A DNA stretch of 64,000 bases, taken from the NCBI GenBank assembly GCA_023387985.1, contig JAEWHC010000005.1:124001-188000 (forward strand), in the 5' to 3' direction. The position numbers and the translations under genes are program-made. The notes beneath the pieces were generated by a model. The model did no database searches. It had not been told where the DNA came from and saw only the letters and a program-made list of their open reading frames with translations. Position 1 is the stretch's first letter, and every line of letters begins with the position of its first letter. Below are positions 1-8,894 of this stretch, piece after piece. The stretch comes from Bacteroidota bacterium. Its GTDB lineage: Bacteria > Bacteroidota > Bacteroidia > Chitinophagales > Chitinophagaceae.

Positions 1-295
1 ATTCCATGCTTATGGCGGTTTTTTCAATTTTCAGATAGCTGCCCGGGCTAATTTCAAGCTCAAGTGTGCCATCTTCATTGATTTTATGTACACGGCCATG
101 AATTCCGGCGATGGTAACTATGCGGTCGCCTTTTTGTAAACGCTCAATAAATCCTTTCTGCTCTTTGGCTTTTTTTGCCTGCGGACGGATCATGAACAGC
201 CAGAAAACCAGGATCATCAATCCCAGGAATACGAATTCAAATCCTCCCCCTTGTCCGCCACCGCCAACAAATAGTAATGTAGTTAAATCGATCAT
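1..295 (-). CDS. yajC: YajC, Sec translocase accessory subunit (partial, 3' end outside window)
   Basis: The reading frame starts at the ATG at 295 and runs off the window edge, so only the first 98 residues are visible. It has a short Gly-rich N-terminus, one transmembrane helix at about residues 20-37 (FVFLGLMILVFWLFMIRPQ) and the hallmark RPQxKKxKE turn. A cytosolic beta-rich part follows, with GDRIVTIAGIHGRV and an acidic strand. YajC is a single-pass inner-membrane protein associated with SecDF in protein export. It lies 12 bp downstream of the DUF1573 lipoprotein gene and follows nusB, so the three look cotranscribed on the minus strand. The identification rests on the RPQ motif plus topology. 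Confidence 0.93.
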   Translation of the reverse strand, partial: MIDLTTLLFVGGGGQGGGFEFVFLGLMILVFWLFMIRPQAKKAKEQKGFIERLQKGDRIVTIAGIHGRVHKINEDGTLELEISPGSYLKIEKTAISME

Positions 296-307
296 ATATA
301 GTTTTAT

Positions 308-814
308 TTAGAATGTGTTTCCGTTCATGTTTGTCTCTGTTCTGCTTACCGCCTGGCTGGCTCCTACCACCTCAACCTGGAAAGAAAGAATGTGGCTGGT
401 TGTACCCTTGGTGTTGGTAAGCACGGTAATGGTTTTGTGGTTGGCGCCAGGGCGTCCCTTGCTGTCGAAAACCGCTTTTATGCTGCCTTCTTTTCCGGGC
501 ATAATTGGAGCATCGGGCTTGTCGGGCACGGTGCAGCCACAACTTGGCATCGCACTTTGTATCACCAGCGGTTTGTCACCGGTATTTTGAAAGCGGTAAA
601 CTATTTCCACTTTTTGGCCTTCACTTATTGAACCCAGGTTTTTGGCTGAATCGATCCAGTGAATGGTTGTAAACCTGCTGCTGTCGTTCAGTACGTCTCC
701 GCCCATTGGAGGAATAATTGAACTGCCGGTATCCACGCGGTTTGCAGAATCGCTTTCACCCAGGCAACCGGCCAGCGAAAAGGCAATAATGGCACTAAAT
801 ACTATTCTTTTCAT
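308..814 (-). CDS. DUF1573-family lipoprotein
   Basis: 168 residues. The N-terminus is a lipoprotein signal with lipobox LAGC (Cys17). About 30 flexible residues follow, then one immunoglobulin-like DUF1573 domain at about residues 55-155. The family hallmarks are visible: YRFQNTGDKPLVI, then the CGCTVPDKP Cys-Gly-Cys segment and PGKEGSIKAVFDSKGRPG. DUF1573 proteins are abundant periplasmic or surface proteins of Bacteroidota with no established biochemical role. The gene sits between nusB (83 bp upstream) and yajC (12 bp downstream). The function is unknown and should not be inferred from the neighbours. Confidence 0.88.
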   Translation of the reverse strand: MKRIVFSAIIAFSLAGCLGESDSANRVDTGSSIIPPMGGDVLNDSSRFTTIHWIDSAKNLGSISEGQKVEIVYRFQNTGDKPLVIQSAMPSCGCTVPDKPDAPIMPGKEGSIKAVFDSKGRPGANHKTITVLTNTKGTTSHILSFQVEVVGASQAVSRTETNMNGNTF

Positions 815-897
815 AAGCTATTGGATATTGTGGTCAAAAATCCCGCCTTTTTCCGGATTATTCAAGTGGTTTTTATGATTTATCTGTTCAACCGGGT

Positions 898-1863
898 TTA
901 TTTTTTAAAAGCGACTTTTTTCAGGTCTCCGTTTCGTTCAAGATCCTTGCGTACACTATCAAGAATGCCATTGATAAATTGCCCGCTTTGCTCGGTGCTG
1001 TAAGCTTTGGCAATATCAATGTATTCATTGATCGTCACCTTGGGTGGAATGGTTTCAAAATAAAGAAATTCCGCAATGCCCATATGCATGATGATCTCAT
1101 CCAGCAGGGCAAGCCGGTCTGCATCCCAGTTTTTAAGTTTCGGCTGTATAATGCTTTCGAGGTAATTTTTACGGTCACGAACGGAGGCAACGAGGTTGAA
1201 ACCGAACTTTTGTTTTTCTTCATCCAGCATGGCCGCCGCGCTGAATACGCCCGGCTTGGAAAGAAAAGAAGCCATGATCTGCTGCAACATCTCCGCGTCA
1301 TCATCCCAGTTGGTAAACAATTCTTCGGCAAAGGCCACCCAATCTTCATTGCAAAGCATCAGTTCATGGTAAATAAAATCCATAATCTCCTTTTCCTGCT
1401 TCTTATTCCTGCCTTCCACCGCATTATAAAGCTGGTATTGCTGAGACTGAGCCAAAACCCGGTATATCTTTTTCACCCAGTCGCCATTTTCCAGCAATTG
1501 CGGTTTATACTGCATCATGGTATCGCGGTAATAATCAGATTCCAGGATGCGCCACAACAATTCATTTCCAGCAATTTTTACCGGTACATTCCGATCTTCT
1601 TCACTCGGCAAATGTTTGCCTGCGCGTAACCGTGCATCCGATTCTGCATACCTTGCAACTTCTGTAAGGAACCATACCTGCCAGTTGAACAGTGCAAGTG
1701 TCTGGCTGAATTTTTTGCCCAATACTTTTTCTTCGAGACTTTTTGGAGCAGCTGCGGCTTTATTTTTACCCGCCGGTTCCGGCTCAAATCCCTCGAGCGC
1801 TCCGGTTTCCAATGCGTACAACACCTGCATTGCTTTTACTCGTATATTTCTTCTGCTCACCAT
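898..1863 (-). CDS. nusB: Transcription antitermination factor NusB (long Bacteroidota form)
   Basis: 321 residues, more than twice the length of the classical NusB of about 140. The N-terminus carries the NusB signature RRNIRVKAMQVLYALE. The C-terminal third matches the NusB helical core, with LLDEIIMHMGIAEFLYF, PPKVTINEYIDIAKAYS and FINGILDSV. The middle (about residues 30-200) is an extra helical insertion seen in Bacteroidota homologues. NusB binds boxA RNA with NusE/S10 and promotes antitermination on rRNA operons. It is the first gene of the nusB-DUF1573-yajC group. A TAnnTTTG element 23 bp upstream of the ATG is a candidate promoter. Confidence 0.93.
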   Translation of the reverse strand: MVSRRNIRVKAMQVLYALETGALEGFEPEPAGKNKAAAAPKSLEEKVLGKKFSQTLALFNWQVWFLTEVARYAESDARLRAGKHLPSEEDRNVPVKIAGNELLWRILESDYYRDTMMQYKPQLLENGDWVKKIYRVLAQSQQYQLYNAVEGRNKKQEKEIMDFIYHELMLCNEDWVAFAEELFTNWDDDAEMLQQIMASFLSKPGVFSAAAMLDEEKQKFGFNLVASVRDRKNYLESIIQPKLKNWDADRLALLDEIIMHMGIAEFLYFETIPPKVTINEYIDIAKAYSTEQSGQFINGILDSVRKDLERNGDLKKVAFKK

Positions 1864-1886
1864 AATTCTTCAGCTTAAAAGCCGTG

Positions 1887-1894
1887 CAAATGTA
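1887..1894 (-). promoter_or_regulatory. Candidate -7 element (TACATTTG) for nusB
   Basis: Read on the minus strand, this is a perfect match to the Bacteroidota -7 consensus TAnnTTTG, ending 23 bp before the nusB ATG. I see no clear TTTG -33 element at the expected spacing, so the call rests on the -7 match and position alone. Confidence 0.45.
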
Positions 1895-1952
1895 AGGGAA
1901 CGAAACGGGTTTCACCTTTTTGCCTGCCCCATCCGGCAAGATTAGCAACAGG

Positions 1953-4900
1953 TTATTTTATAAATTTTAAGGTCTTTCTTTCTGAATTATTGTATAGCAC
2001 GAGGAAATACATTCCCCGCGACAATATGCCCGTTTGAATATGGATCAATTGCTGATTGGTAAAAGGCCCTCCCTGTTTCACCAATCTGCCCTGAATATCA
2101 AAGATCCGGTATTGCACAGGCTGACTGATCATCGATCCCGGGTTAACGGCGAGGTCTGAACCCTCCGTAGCCCAGAACACGTAAACGGCCTGTCCATCCC
2201 CACCCCTAACCTCAATTTCCAGAGTTTGGCTGTAAACCGGTGACAATCCAGGCTCGGTTTTACCGATTCGGAAATAATATTTACCTGGTGTATTGGCCTG
2301 TGTAAACGTATAGGTGTAATTGTTCGTAGCCTGTTCACTCGTCGCAGTACCATTTACTTTTGTTGCTGATTGAAAACCTGAAAGAGGATCACGGCTCCAT
2401 TCCACATCATAAATGGTTCCCGCTTTTTCCCCGGTTGTTGACCAGCGCACAACCGGCATATTGTTTTCGATAACAACGGCCGTGCTCACCCAGCTAAAGG
2501 GAGAAGCCTGGCCAAACATACCGATGGCAAAGCCGGAAAATCCGGTATTGAAGGTGGAGGTGAATACATAATTTTCCCCAAAACGGCCGCGGGTTGTGGT
2601 CGTGGCTTTTTCCACTTCGCTTTCGGGTACGGATCCTGGTGAATATTCCGTAACTTTCTTTTGGGTTTTTGCAATGGTTATGCTGCTCCAAAGTTGACCC
2701 GTTGCCTGTTGCCAGCCTTCTATTTCAGCTGCCGAATAATAAAGGGAGATCTCATATCCGGCCGTTGCTGACTGATTTCCGGGGATTACGCTGAAAACCT
2801 TATCCGCCACATAATTTGCGGAAACATTATTCGTAAACGCTTTCGCTCCTGTACCGCTGCGATCGATATTGACCTGTGCACATCCAAAATCAAAACCGCT
2901 GAGGTTTTTCATTGACATCATCAATTCTCCCGCGTCATTGTAAACATAAACCAGGGCATTGGGACCAAAATTTACCTGTTGACTCCCTATAGCAGTGGCG
3001 ATTACGGTGCCTGAAACGTTGGCGCTGAATCTGAGTACCGGCCGGCGGCCAATATCCTGGAATTCCTGACCGATGGTGGCCACATTACCAATATTCGTAC
3101 AATTGGTATTGTTGGCAGTTGCCCAAATTGAAAAAACAGGATTGGTGGTACCCGTAACGGTTCCCGTATTGGTCACCGCGGTAAAATCATTCACGCCGGA
3201 GGTTCCTTCTGCCGGGTTAGAGGAAGCGTTATCATAACACAATTCTACCAGGATATTATCGCTTCCATTCCATGCAAACGGTGTCTGCAATTTGAAATCA
3301 TTAGGTCCTTCTTTCAACGAATAGGAAGAAATGGAATATACGGTGGTCAGTCCTCCCTGGAAATTCTGGCCCCGAAGGGTCGCCAGGGCGGTATGGCCCA
3401 TCTTAATCGTGAGATTTTCATAAGCGCCTGTACTTTTCTTGCTGGTAACGTCGAAACCCAGACTGGTAAAAATGCCGCCGAAAATTCCGAGATCTTTCAA
3501 TTCCTGGGCAGTGTAAAGCATTTGCGTTTTAGCATCTGTTGCCTGGGCAGCAAATGGAATGCTGAAACCAACATTTGTGGTACCCAGTTTATTACTAACC
3601 GATGCAGGCAGCGCGGGTGAAGAATCGTTGTCAATAATTTCGAAAGAAATGGATTGTGCATCTACCCCCCTTACCGCATTGCTGTTGCCCCCAAGCGTAT
3701 AATCCAGCCGGAAATCTTCAATATCTTCCAGTTCGGAATCATCATAGATTCTCACTGTAATGGTTCCTGCACCACCACTGCCACTTCTGAAAACTATCTG
3801 CGAAGACGGATTGGTAAAATTACCATTGGAGGTAAAATCATAATCTCTGCCACGTACAGCAGAACCACCGGCCACTTTAAGTTCGACTACGGCATCGCCT
3901 GCGGGCGCTTTCGTAATGTTCAGTTTAACGGTGTATTCCTGGTAAACCTGGCATCCGGTTCCGGAAGCATCCCCTTCCCTTACGGCCATTCTTCCCCGTT
4001 CAAAATTGATAGCCGGTCCAATATCTATTGTTGGAATCAGGGTAGTGTATAACCCTCGGCCGTGTGTTGCGGCAGCCAGTACACGGGTTACGGGTGAATA
4101 GCGCAGCATGTCAACCCGTACATTGGCGAGGCCGCTGTTGGTGGCGGACCATTTTGTAGAGGTTCCGTCAAGGTTATCGGTGCTCCATACACCAAGTTCC
4201 GTAGCGAGTATGGCCCAGTTGCGGTTGCGTGGGTCAAACATTGCCCAGCGCACCGGCATGTCGGGAAGATCGCCTTCCACGCTTGTCCAGGTTTTTCCGC
4301 CGTCCCTGGTTTCCCAAACACTGTTCACTCCAAAACTGCTGCTTGTTACCAGCAAATGGTCTTCATCTGAAGGATCCACAGCCACGCAGCTGATTGCCCC
4401 ATTGATCTGGTTGAAAATCATTTCTCCTGCCCTGGTAGTTCCTTCGTTCGCATTGTCTACACGGATCACCCTGCCTCCAAAAGTGCCTACATATATGCGG
4501 TTAGCCACAACGGCAGAGGCCTGCACATGAGAAATAGAATGGTTACCTAAAGCCGTGAGCGTTATATTCTCGGATGGTCCGTCTCGTTCCGGGTTTTTAT
4601 ACCGGAAATACAATCCGCTGCCATTTGCGGCGTAAATGATGTTGGACACATCGTCATAATCCATTGGGTTAATGAATTCGCCTTCATCGTTTTTATCTCT
4701 TCCAAAAAATGATTCTCCACTGTTTATGGAAATCACAAAATTGTTGTTGTTGTAGGTGGCCAGTTGAATATGGGGCTCATCCCTGTCTATAAAAGCGTAA
4801 CCGCCGTCACCGCCCAGCGCCTGGGTCGTATTGTTCATTCCGGGTTGTGTAAATTTCTGGGTACCATTATCCTGGGTGCCGATCAGAAAATAATTGGGAT

Positions 4901-6446
4901 CTGTGGGATGTACAGCTACCGAATAACATTGGGTAACATTAAAACCGGTGTTTTTCGAAAGGAAATCCGGGTAAATATTTGTGCCTCCTGCATCTGCGTT
5001 TGGTGTGAAATAAATGCCACCATCGGTGCCTATAACCATGCGTTTGCTGCTGTTGGGTGAATAGTTGAACATATGGTGGTCGGCATGCACACGCTGGTTG
5101 ATGGTGTACCCCGTTGCGCTGCTCAGGCTCCAGGTGGTTTTCTGGCTAAAGCTTGCCCCATTGTTATCACTGCGTAAACCGTCAATTCCGCCAATATAAA
5201 ACCTGGCTGCATTGGTAGGGTCAACCACAGCTATGAGGTCATACCAGGCTTGCCCGCGGGCAAAATTGGTATTGGAACCCTGGTCGATGATCGTGGGAAC
5301 ACTTCTGCTGGTCCAGGTATTTGTGGCCGCGTTGTACTGCTTTATGTAATCGCAATTGCTTGTTCCGTTCCCTTCAAAAAGGGCGTAAACCACTTTGGCA
5401 TCGCTGGGTGCGGCAGCGAGTTCAATGCGATCATATTTATCGTCATTGATGTTGGTCAGAATGGCATTGGTTGCCGGGTCTGGCGTAATGTCGTCCCAGG
5501 TACCGGCATTTCCTACGTTGGTACCATGCTTTCCGGCATCGCTTCGCAAAATACGGCCAACGCTTTGATGTCCGATGGTGGCATAAATATCGCCATTGGG
5601 GGCAAGTTCCAGGTCGGCGCCTCTAGTGCTCGAACCAAATACCGGCGAGCCGGCCACCTGTACCCAGGTCGCACCGCCATCGGTGGATTTCTGAATGCCG
5701 GCCGCTTCACCCGAAACTCTCGGTCTTACGGTTGCATAAAGGTTGTTGCGGCCATCAATGATCATATCCTGAACATATACAAAATTGCGGGTACTCATCA
5801 GCCGGTTCCAGGTTGCCCCGCGATCGGTTGATTTCCAGATCCCCAGGCCTGCAACCGCATCCAGGTTGAACCAGCCTTCGCCGGTACCGAAATACATTTC
5901 ATTGGGATTGTTTGGATTTTGAACAAACGAGTTCACCGCGATATTGTCAAAAAAATCATTCACTTTAACCCATACCGGCGAAGACGCCTCAATGTTGTTG
6001 GTATGCCAAAGTCCACCACTCACCCCTGCTGCCCAAACTTTTTTATAACCATTGGCTTCATCCGTAAGGTCAAACCACACCACCCGGCTGCGGCCACCTA
6101 CATTATTGGGTCCGCGTTCAGTCCACACCACATCTGGCACAGGACCCAGTGGATTGCGGCCTTTCAACGCCATCAGCAGGTCTTTATATTGTTTGGCCTC
6201 CACAATCCGCTCCATAGGGATCTGACCGGTGGCAGGGTCATGAATCATACGCCAGTTTTGCTCAGCGGCTTTATCAGCCCCGGTTTCCTTCGGCATATTG
6301 CGGGCGATCTTCTTTTCAAATAAGGGAATATTTTCCGCTGCCTCTTTTTTCTGCCAGAAAAAAAAGATGAAAACCAATGCCAATGCTGATGTACCCCAAA
6401 AGAGACAAAAGGATAATTTTTTACCTTGAAAACTGTTTTTGATCAT
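1953..6446 (-). CDS. Giant T9SS-sorted protein with BNR/sortilin-like propeller and Calx-beta domain
   Basis: About 1,497 residues from the ATG at 6446 (MIKNSFQGKK); an in-frame ATG 33 bp upstream is less likely because a TATATTTG element lies between them. Order of parts: a Lys-rich start and hydrophobic anchor or signal (about residues 10-33); a long propeller region (about 90-800) with repeated Asp-box/BNR motifs such as STDRGATW, STDGGATW and TRDGGKTW; a Calx-beta domain (about 830-930) with RDYDF and DDSELED; further beta-rich modules; and a C-terminal type A sorting domain (last ~80 residues) with PVQYRIFDIQGRLV, GMYFLVL and a Lys-rich end. The protein is probably exported by Sec and then moved to the surface by T9SS. 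The substrate is unknown. The propeller resembles VPS10/sialidase-type folds but no catalytic residues can be assigned. Confidence 0.85.
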   Translation of the reverse strand: MIKNSFQGKKLSFCLFWGTSALALVFIFFFWQKKEAAENIPLFEKKIARNMPKETGADKAAEQNWRMIHDPATGQIPMERIVEAKQYKDLLMALKGRNPLGPVPDVVWTERGPNNVGGRSRVVWFDLTDEANGYKKVWAAGVSGGLWHTNNIEASSPVWVKVNDFFDNIAVNSFVQNPNNPNEMYFGTGEGWFNLDAVAGLGIWKSTDRGATWNRLMSTRNFVYVQDMIIDGRNNLYATVRPRVSGEAAGIQKSTDGGATWVQVAGSPVFGSSTRGADLELAPNGDIYATIGHQSVGRILRSDAGKHGTNVGNAGTWDDITPDPATNAILTNINDDKYDRIELAAAPSDAKVVYALFEGNGTSNCDYIKQYNAATNTWTSRSVPTIIDQGSNTNFARGQAWYDLIAVVDPTNAARFYIGGIDGLRSDNNGASFSQKTTWSLSSATGYTINQRVHADHHMFNYSPNSSKRMVIGTDGGIYFTPNADAGGTNIYPDFLSKNTGFNVTQCYSVAVHPTDPNYFLIGTQDNGTQKFTQPGMNNTTQALGGDGGYAFIDRDEPHIQLATYNNNNFVISINSGESFFGRDKNDEGEFINPMDYDDVSNIIYAANGSGLYFRYKNPERDGPSENITLTALGNHSISHVQASAVVANRIYVGTFGGRVIRVDNANEGTTRAGEMIFNQINGAISCVAVDPSDEDHLLVTSSSFGVNSVWETRDGGKTWTSVEGDLPDMPVRWAMFDPRNRNWAILATELGVWSTDNLDGTSTKWSATNSGLANVRVDMLRYSPVTRVLAAATHGRGLYTTLIPTIDIGPAINFERGRMAVREGDASGTGCQVYQEYTVKLNITKAPAGDAVVELKVAGGSAVRGRDYDFTSNGNFTNPSSQIVFRSGSGGAGTITVRIYDDSELEDIEDFRLDYTLGGNSNAVRGVDAQSISFEIIDNDSSPALPASVSNKLGTTNVGFSIPFAAQATDAKTQMLYTAQELKDLGIFGGIFTSLGFDVTSKKSTGAYENLTIKMGHTALATLRGQNFQGGLTTVYSISSYSLKEGPNDFKLQTPFAWNGSDNILVELCYDNASSNPAEGTSGVNDFTAVTNTGTVTGTTNPVFSIWATANNTNCTNIGNVATIGQEFQDIGRRPVLRFSANVSGTVIATAIGSQQVNFGPNALVYVYNDAGELMMSMKNLSGFDFGCAQVNIDRSGTGAKAFTNNVSANYVADKVFSVIPGNQSATAGYEISLYYSAAEIEGWQQATGQLWSSITIAKTQKKVTEYSPGSVPESEVEKATTTTRGRFGENYVFTSTFNTGFSGFAIGMFGQASPFSWVSTAVVIENNMPVVRWSTTGEKAGTIYDVEWSRDPLSGFQSATKVNGTATSEQATNNYTYTFTQANTPGKYYFRIGKTEPGLSPVYSQTLEIEVRGGDGQAVYVFWATEGSDLAVNPGSMISQPVQYRIFDIQGRLVKQGGPFTNQQLIHIQTGILSRGMYFLVLYNNSERKTLKFIK

Positions 6447-6602
6447 CTTACCAAATATATAAACAAACACAGGATTCACCTGATTTCGTTTTCTAAATAA
6501 TTATTGAAACGGACTTGGATTCCATGCCTTTTTGACAATAATTACTGTAATAAATTCAGCAGTCTTTATCAATTCAAATGGAATGGCTGAAATTATGGCT
6601 TT

Positions 6603-6620
6603 AACCGCCAAAATGCGGTT
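6603..6620. repeat. Inverted repeat upstream of groES
   Basis: Perfect 6-nt arms AACCGC and GCGGTT are separated by CAAAAT, centred about 77 bp before the groES start. It is not a CIRCE element (no TTAGCACTC/GAGTGCTAA). It could be an operator or a 5'-leader hairpin of the heat-shock operon. Confidence 0.35.
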
Positions 6621-6688
6621 TGGTTGGCATAAAAATGGCTGCAACCCACGTGATTATTCAATCATTTAAATTAAAAAACTGAATTCTT

Positions 6689-6976
6689 ATGGCTAAAGCT
6701 AAAAACCTTTCAATCACCCCTTTGCATGACCGGGTAATTGTAAAGCCTGCACCTGCGGAGGAAAAGACCGCCGGTGGCATTATTATTCCTGATACTGCTA
6801 AAGAAAAACCCCAACGTGGTTCTGTGGTTGCTGCCGGTCCTGGCAAAAAGGATGAGCCCGTTACCGTTAAAGCTGGTGATGTAGTTCTTTATGGTAAATA
6901 TGCCGGAACTGAAATTACTATTGAAGGTGTGGATTACCTGATCATGCGTGAAAGCGATATCCTCGCAATTGTTTAA
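6689..6976 (+). CDS. groS: Co-chaperonin GroES
   Basis: 95 residues, the usual length for GroES. It begins with the conserved ITPLHDRVIVKP strand, has the mobile-loop segment EEKTAGGIIIPDTAKEKP (about residues 25-42) that contacts GroEL, and then VVAAGPG, GDVVLYGKYAGTEI and the closing LIMRESDILAIV. A seven-fold GroES ring caps the GroEL cage during ATP-driven folding in the cytosol. groEL follows 124 bp downstream, so the two form the standard bicistronic operon. The start is fixed by an ATG with no credible alternative. Confidence 0.98.
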   Translation: MAKAKNLSITPLHDRVIVKPAPAEEKTAGGIIIPDTAKEKPQRGSVVAAGPGKKDEPVTVKAGDVVLYGKYAGTEITIEGVDYLIMRESDILAIV

Positions 6977-6978
6977 TA

Positions 6979-7006
6979 GCGGAATTCCGCAGAGATGTCT
7001 CATCTC
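6979..7006. repeat. Two adjacent hairpins in the groES-groEL intergenic region
   Basis: The 12-nt perfect palindrome GCGGAATTCCGC at 6979-6990 begins immediately after the groES stop. It is followed at 6992-7006 by GAGATG-TCT-CATCTC. Neither has a T-run after it, so they are not intrinsic terminators. A role in mRNA processing or in stabilising the groES end is possible. Confidence 0.5.
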
Positions 7007-7100
7007 CAAAGTAAAATCTCATTATAACGAACCGGGCCTGATGATTTTTCCCAAGCGGGAACGACTGACCTGGTTTCCAAAATCTTAATATTGAATTATT

Positions 7101-8741
7101 ATGGCAAAACAATTATTTTTTGATATCGAAGCCCGTAACAAAATGAAGAAGGGAGTAGATACGCTTTCCAATGCCGTACGGGTTACGCTCGGTCCTAAAG
7201 GCCGTAACGTAGTGTTGGAAAAGAAATTCGGTGCCCCGAGCATTACCAAGGATGGGGTAACGGTAGCTAAAGAAATTGAATTGGAAGACCCCATTGAAAA
7301 CATGGGTGCGCAAATGGTAAAGGAAGTGGCCAGCAAAACCGGTGATGTAGCCGGTGATGGTACCACAACCGCAACCGTTCTGGCGCAATCCATCATCAGC
7401 GAAGGCCTGAAAATGGTTGCCGCAGGTGCAAATCCAATGGATCTGAAACGCGGTATTGATAAAGCTGTTCAGTTGGTTGTTGCTAACCTTAAAGGCCAAA
7501 GCCAGACTGTAGGCAATGACGGCAAAAAGATCCAGCAGGTGGCGACCATTTCTGCGAACAATGACGAAACCATTGGTAAACTGATTGCAGAAGCATTTGC
7601 CAAAGTTGGCAAAGAAGGTGTTATCACCGTAGAAGAGGCAAAAGGTACAGATACCACTGTTGATGTGGTTGAAGGCATGCAGTTCGACCGTGGCTACATC
7701 AGTCCTTATTTTGTGACGAACAGCGAAAAAATGCAGGCTGAACTGGACAATCCTTTCATCCTCATCTTCGATAAGAAGATCAGCACAATGAAAGACATCC
7801 TCCAGATCCTGGAAAAAGTAGCACAAAGCGGGCGGCCCCTGCTCATTATTGCTGAAGACCTTGAAGGTGAAGCACTGGCAACCCTGGTTGTAAACAAACT
7901 GCGTGGAACGCTTAAAGTTGCTGCGGTAAAAGCTCCGGGCTTTGGCGACCGCCGCAAAGAAATGCTGCAGGATGTGGCCATCCTTACCGCGGGTACAGTA
8001 ATTAGCGAAGAGCAAGGTTACAAACTTGAAAATGCGGATGTAAGCTACCTTGGCCAGGCTGCAAGCGTGATTATTGATAAAGACAATACCACCATTGTGG
8101 GTGGAAAAGGTGAAAAAAATGGGATTGCAGCACGTGTAAACCAGATTAAAGCGCAGATTGAAACCACCACAAGTGATTACGATCGTGAAAAACTCCAGGA
8201 GCGTTTAGCCAAACTGAGCGGCGGTGTTGCTGTTCTATATGTAGGTGCAGCCACTGAGGTGGAAATGAAAGAAAAGAAAGACCGTGTTGATGATGCCCTT
8301 CATGCTACACGCGCTGCTGTTGAAGAAGGTATTGTACCCGGTGGTGGTGTTGCTTACCTGCGCTCGGTTGACAGTCTTGCCTCAAAAATCAAAGGACAAT
8401 CCGCTGACGAACAAACCGGTGTGGATATTGTTCGCCGTGCCCTGGAAGCCCCGGTTCGTATTTTGACTGAAAATGCCGGTATCGATGGTAGCATCGTGGT
8501 TCAGCGAATTAAAGAAGGTAAAGGCGATTTCGGTTTCAATGCCCGCACCCTTACTTACGAAAACCTGTTCAAAGCCGGTGTTATTGATCCGACCAAGGTT
8601 AGCCGTGTGGCACTGGAAAATGCTGCATCAATTGCCGGCATGCTTCTGACCACAGAATGCGTGATTGCCGATAAACCTGAGCCCAAGCAGCCTATGCCGC
8701 CAATGGGTGGCGCACCGGGTATGGGTGGAATGGATTACTAG
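7101..8741 (+). CDS. groL: Chaperonin GroEL
   Basis: 546 residues, full length for a GroEL subunit. Visible motifs are the nucleotide-binding LGPKGRNVVLEK near residue 30, the catalytic GDGTTTATVLA at about 86-96, and the apical peptide-binding FDRGYISPYFVTNSEKMQAE at about 198. The equatorial segments AAVEEGIVPGGGVAY (about 403-417) and DPTKVSR are also present. The tail is MPPMGGAPGMGGMDY, a shortened version of the flexible GGM tail. The subunit assembles as a double heptamer and works with GroES. It lies in an operon with groES and a strong hairpin terminator follows. Nothing in the sequence suggests a specialised paralogue. Confidence 0.99.
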   Translation: MAKQLFFDIEARNKMKKGVDTLSNAVRVTLGPKGRNVVLEKKFGAPSITKDGVTVAKEIELEDPIENMGAQMVKEVASKTGDVAGDGTTTATVLAQSIISEGLKMVAAGANPMDLKRGIDKAVQLVVANLKGQSQTVGNDGKKIQQVATISANNDETIGKLIAEAFAKVGKEGVITVEEAKGTDTTVDVVEGMQFDRGYISPYFVTNSEKMQAELDNPFILIFDKKISTMKDILQILEKVAQSGRPLLIIAEDLEGEALATLVVNKLRGTLKVAAVKAPGFGDRRKEMLQDVAILTAGTVISEEQGYKLENADVSYLGQAASVIIDKDNTTIVGGKGEKNGIAARVNQIKAQIETTTSDYDREKLQERLAKLSGGVAVLYVGAATEVEMKEKKDRVDDALHATRAAVEEGIVPGGGVAYLRSVDSLASKIKGQSADEQTGVDIVRRALEAPVRILTENAGIDGSIVVQRIKEGKGDFGFNARTLTYENLFKAGVIDPTKVSRVALENAASIAGMLLTTECVIADKPEPKQPMPPMGGAPGMGGMDY

Positions 8742-8770
8742 TACGAAGTACCGGGTACCAGGTACCTGGT
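8741..8770. repeat. Heptameric tandem repeat (GTACCNG)n after groEL
   Basis: Four consecutive 7-bp units start at the last base of the groEL stop: GTACGAA, GTACCGG, GTACCAG, GTACCTG, then GT. The last units form the 14-bp perfect palindrome ACCAGGTACCTGGT at 8757-8770. It lies between the stop codon and the terminator. Confidence 0.75.
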
Positions 8771-8784
8771 CAAAAACCATATGA

Positions 8785-8815
8785 AAGCCATTTGCATTTT
8801 TGCAAGTGGCTTTTT
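8785..8815 (+). terminator. Intrinsic terminator of groESL
   Basis: A 12-bp stem (AAGCCATTTGCA / TGCAAGTGGCTT, one G-U pair) with a TTTT loop, followed by a T-run. It lies between the convergent groEL and S9 peptidase genes and may also act weakly on the opposite strand. Confidence 0.85.
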
Positions 8816-8894
8816 ATATGGGGAAAACCGGGAGAAATTTTCAGACCCTGATTTCGGAATGCCTGGGAGATCAAAAAATGGGTGACTTTTAATT

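Noticed and set aside
6481..6688. CIRCE (HrcA) operator or TTGACA sigma-70 promoter before groES
   Set aside because: No TTAGCACTC/GAGTGCTAA pair. A TTGACA occurs at 6533 but has no matching -10, and Bacteroidota use a different consensus.
7113..8015. 300-codon open frame antisense to groEL
   Set aside because: Mirror of GroEL codon bias; no start context or family features.
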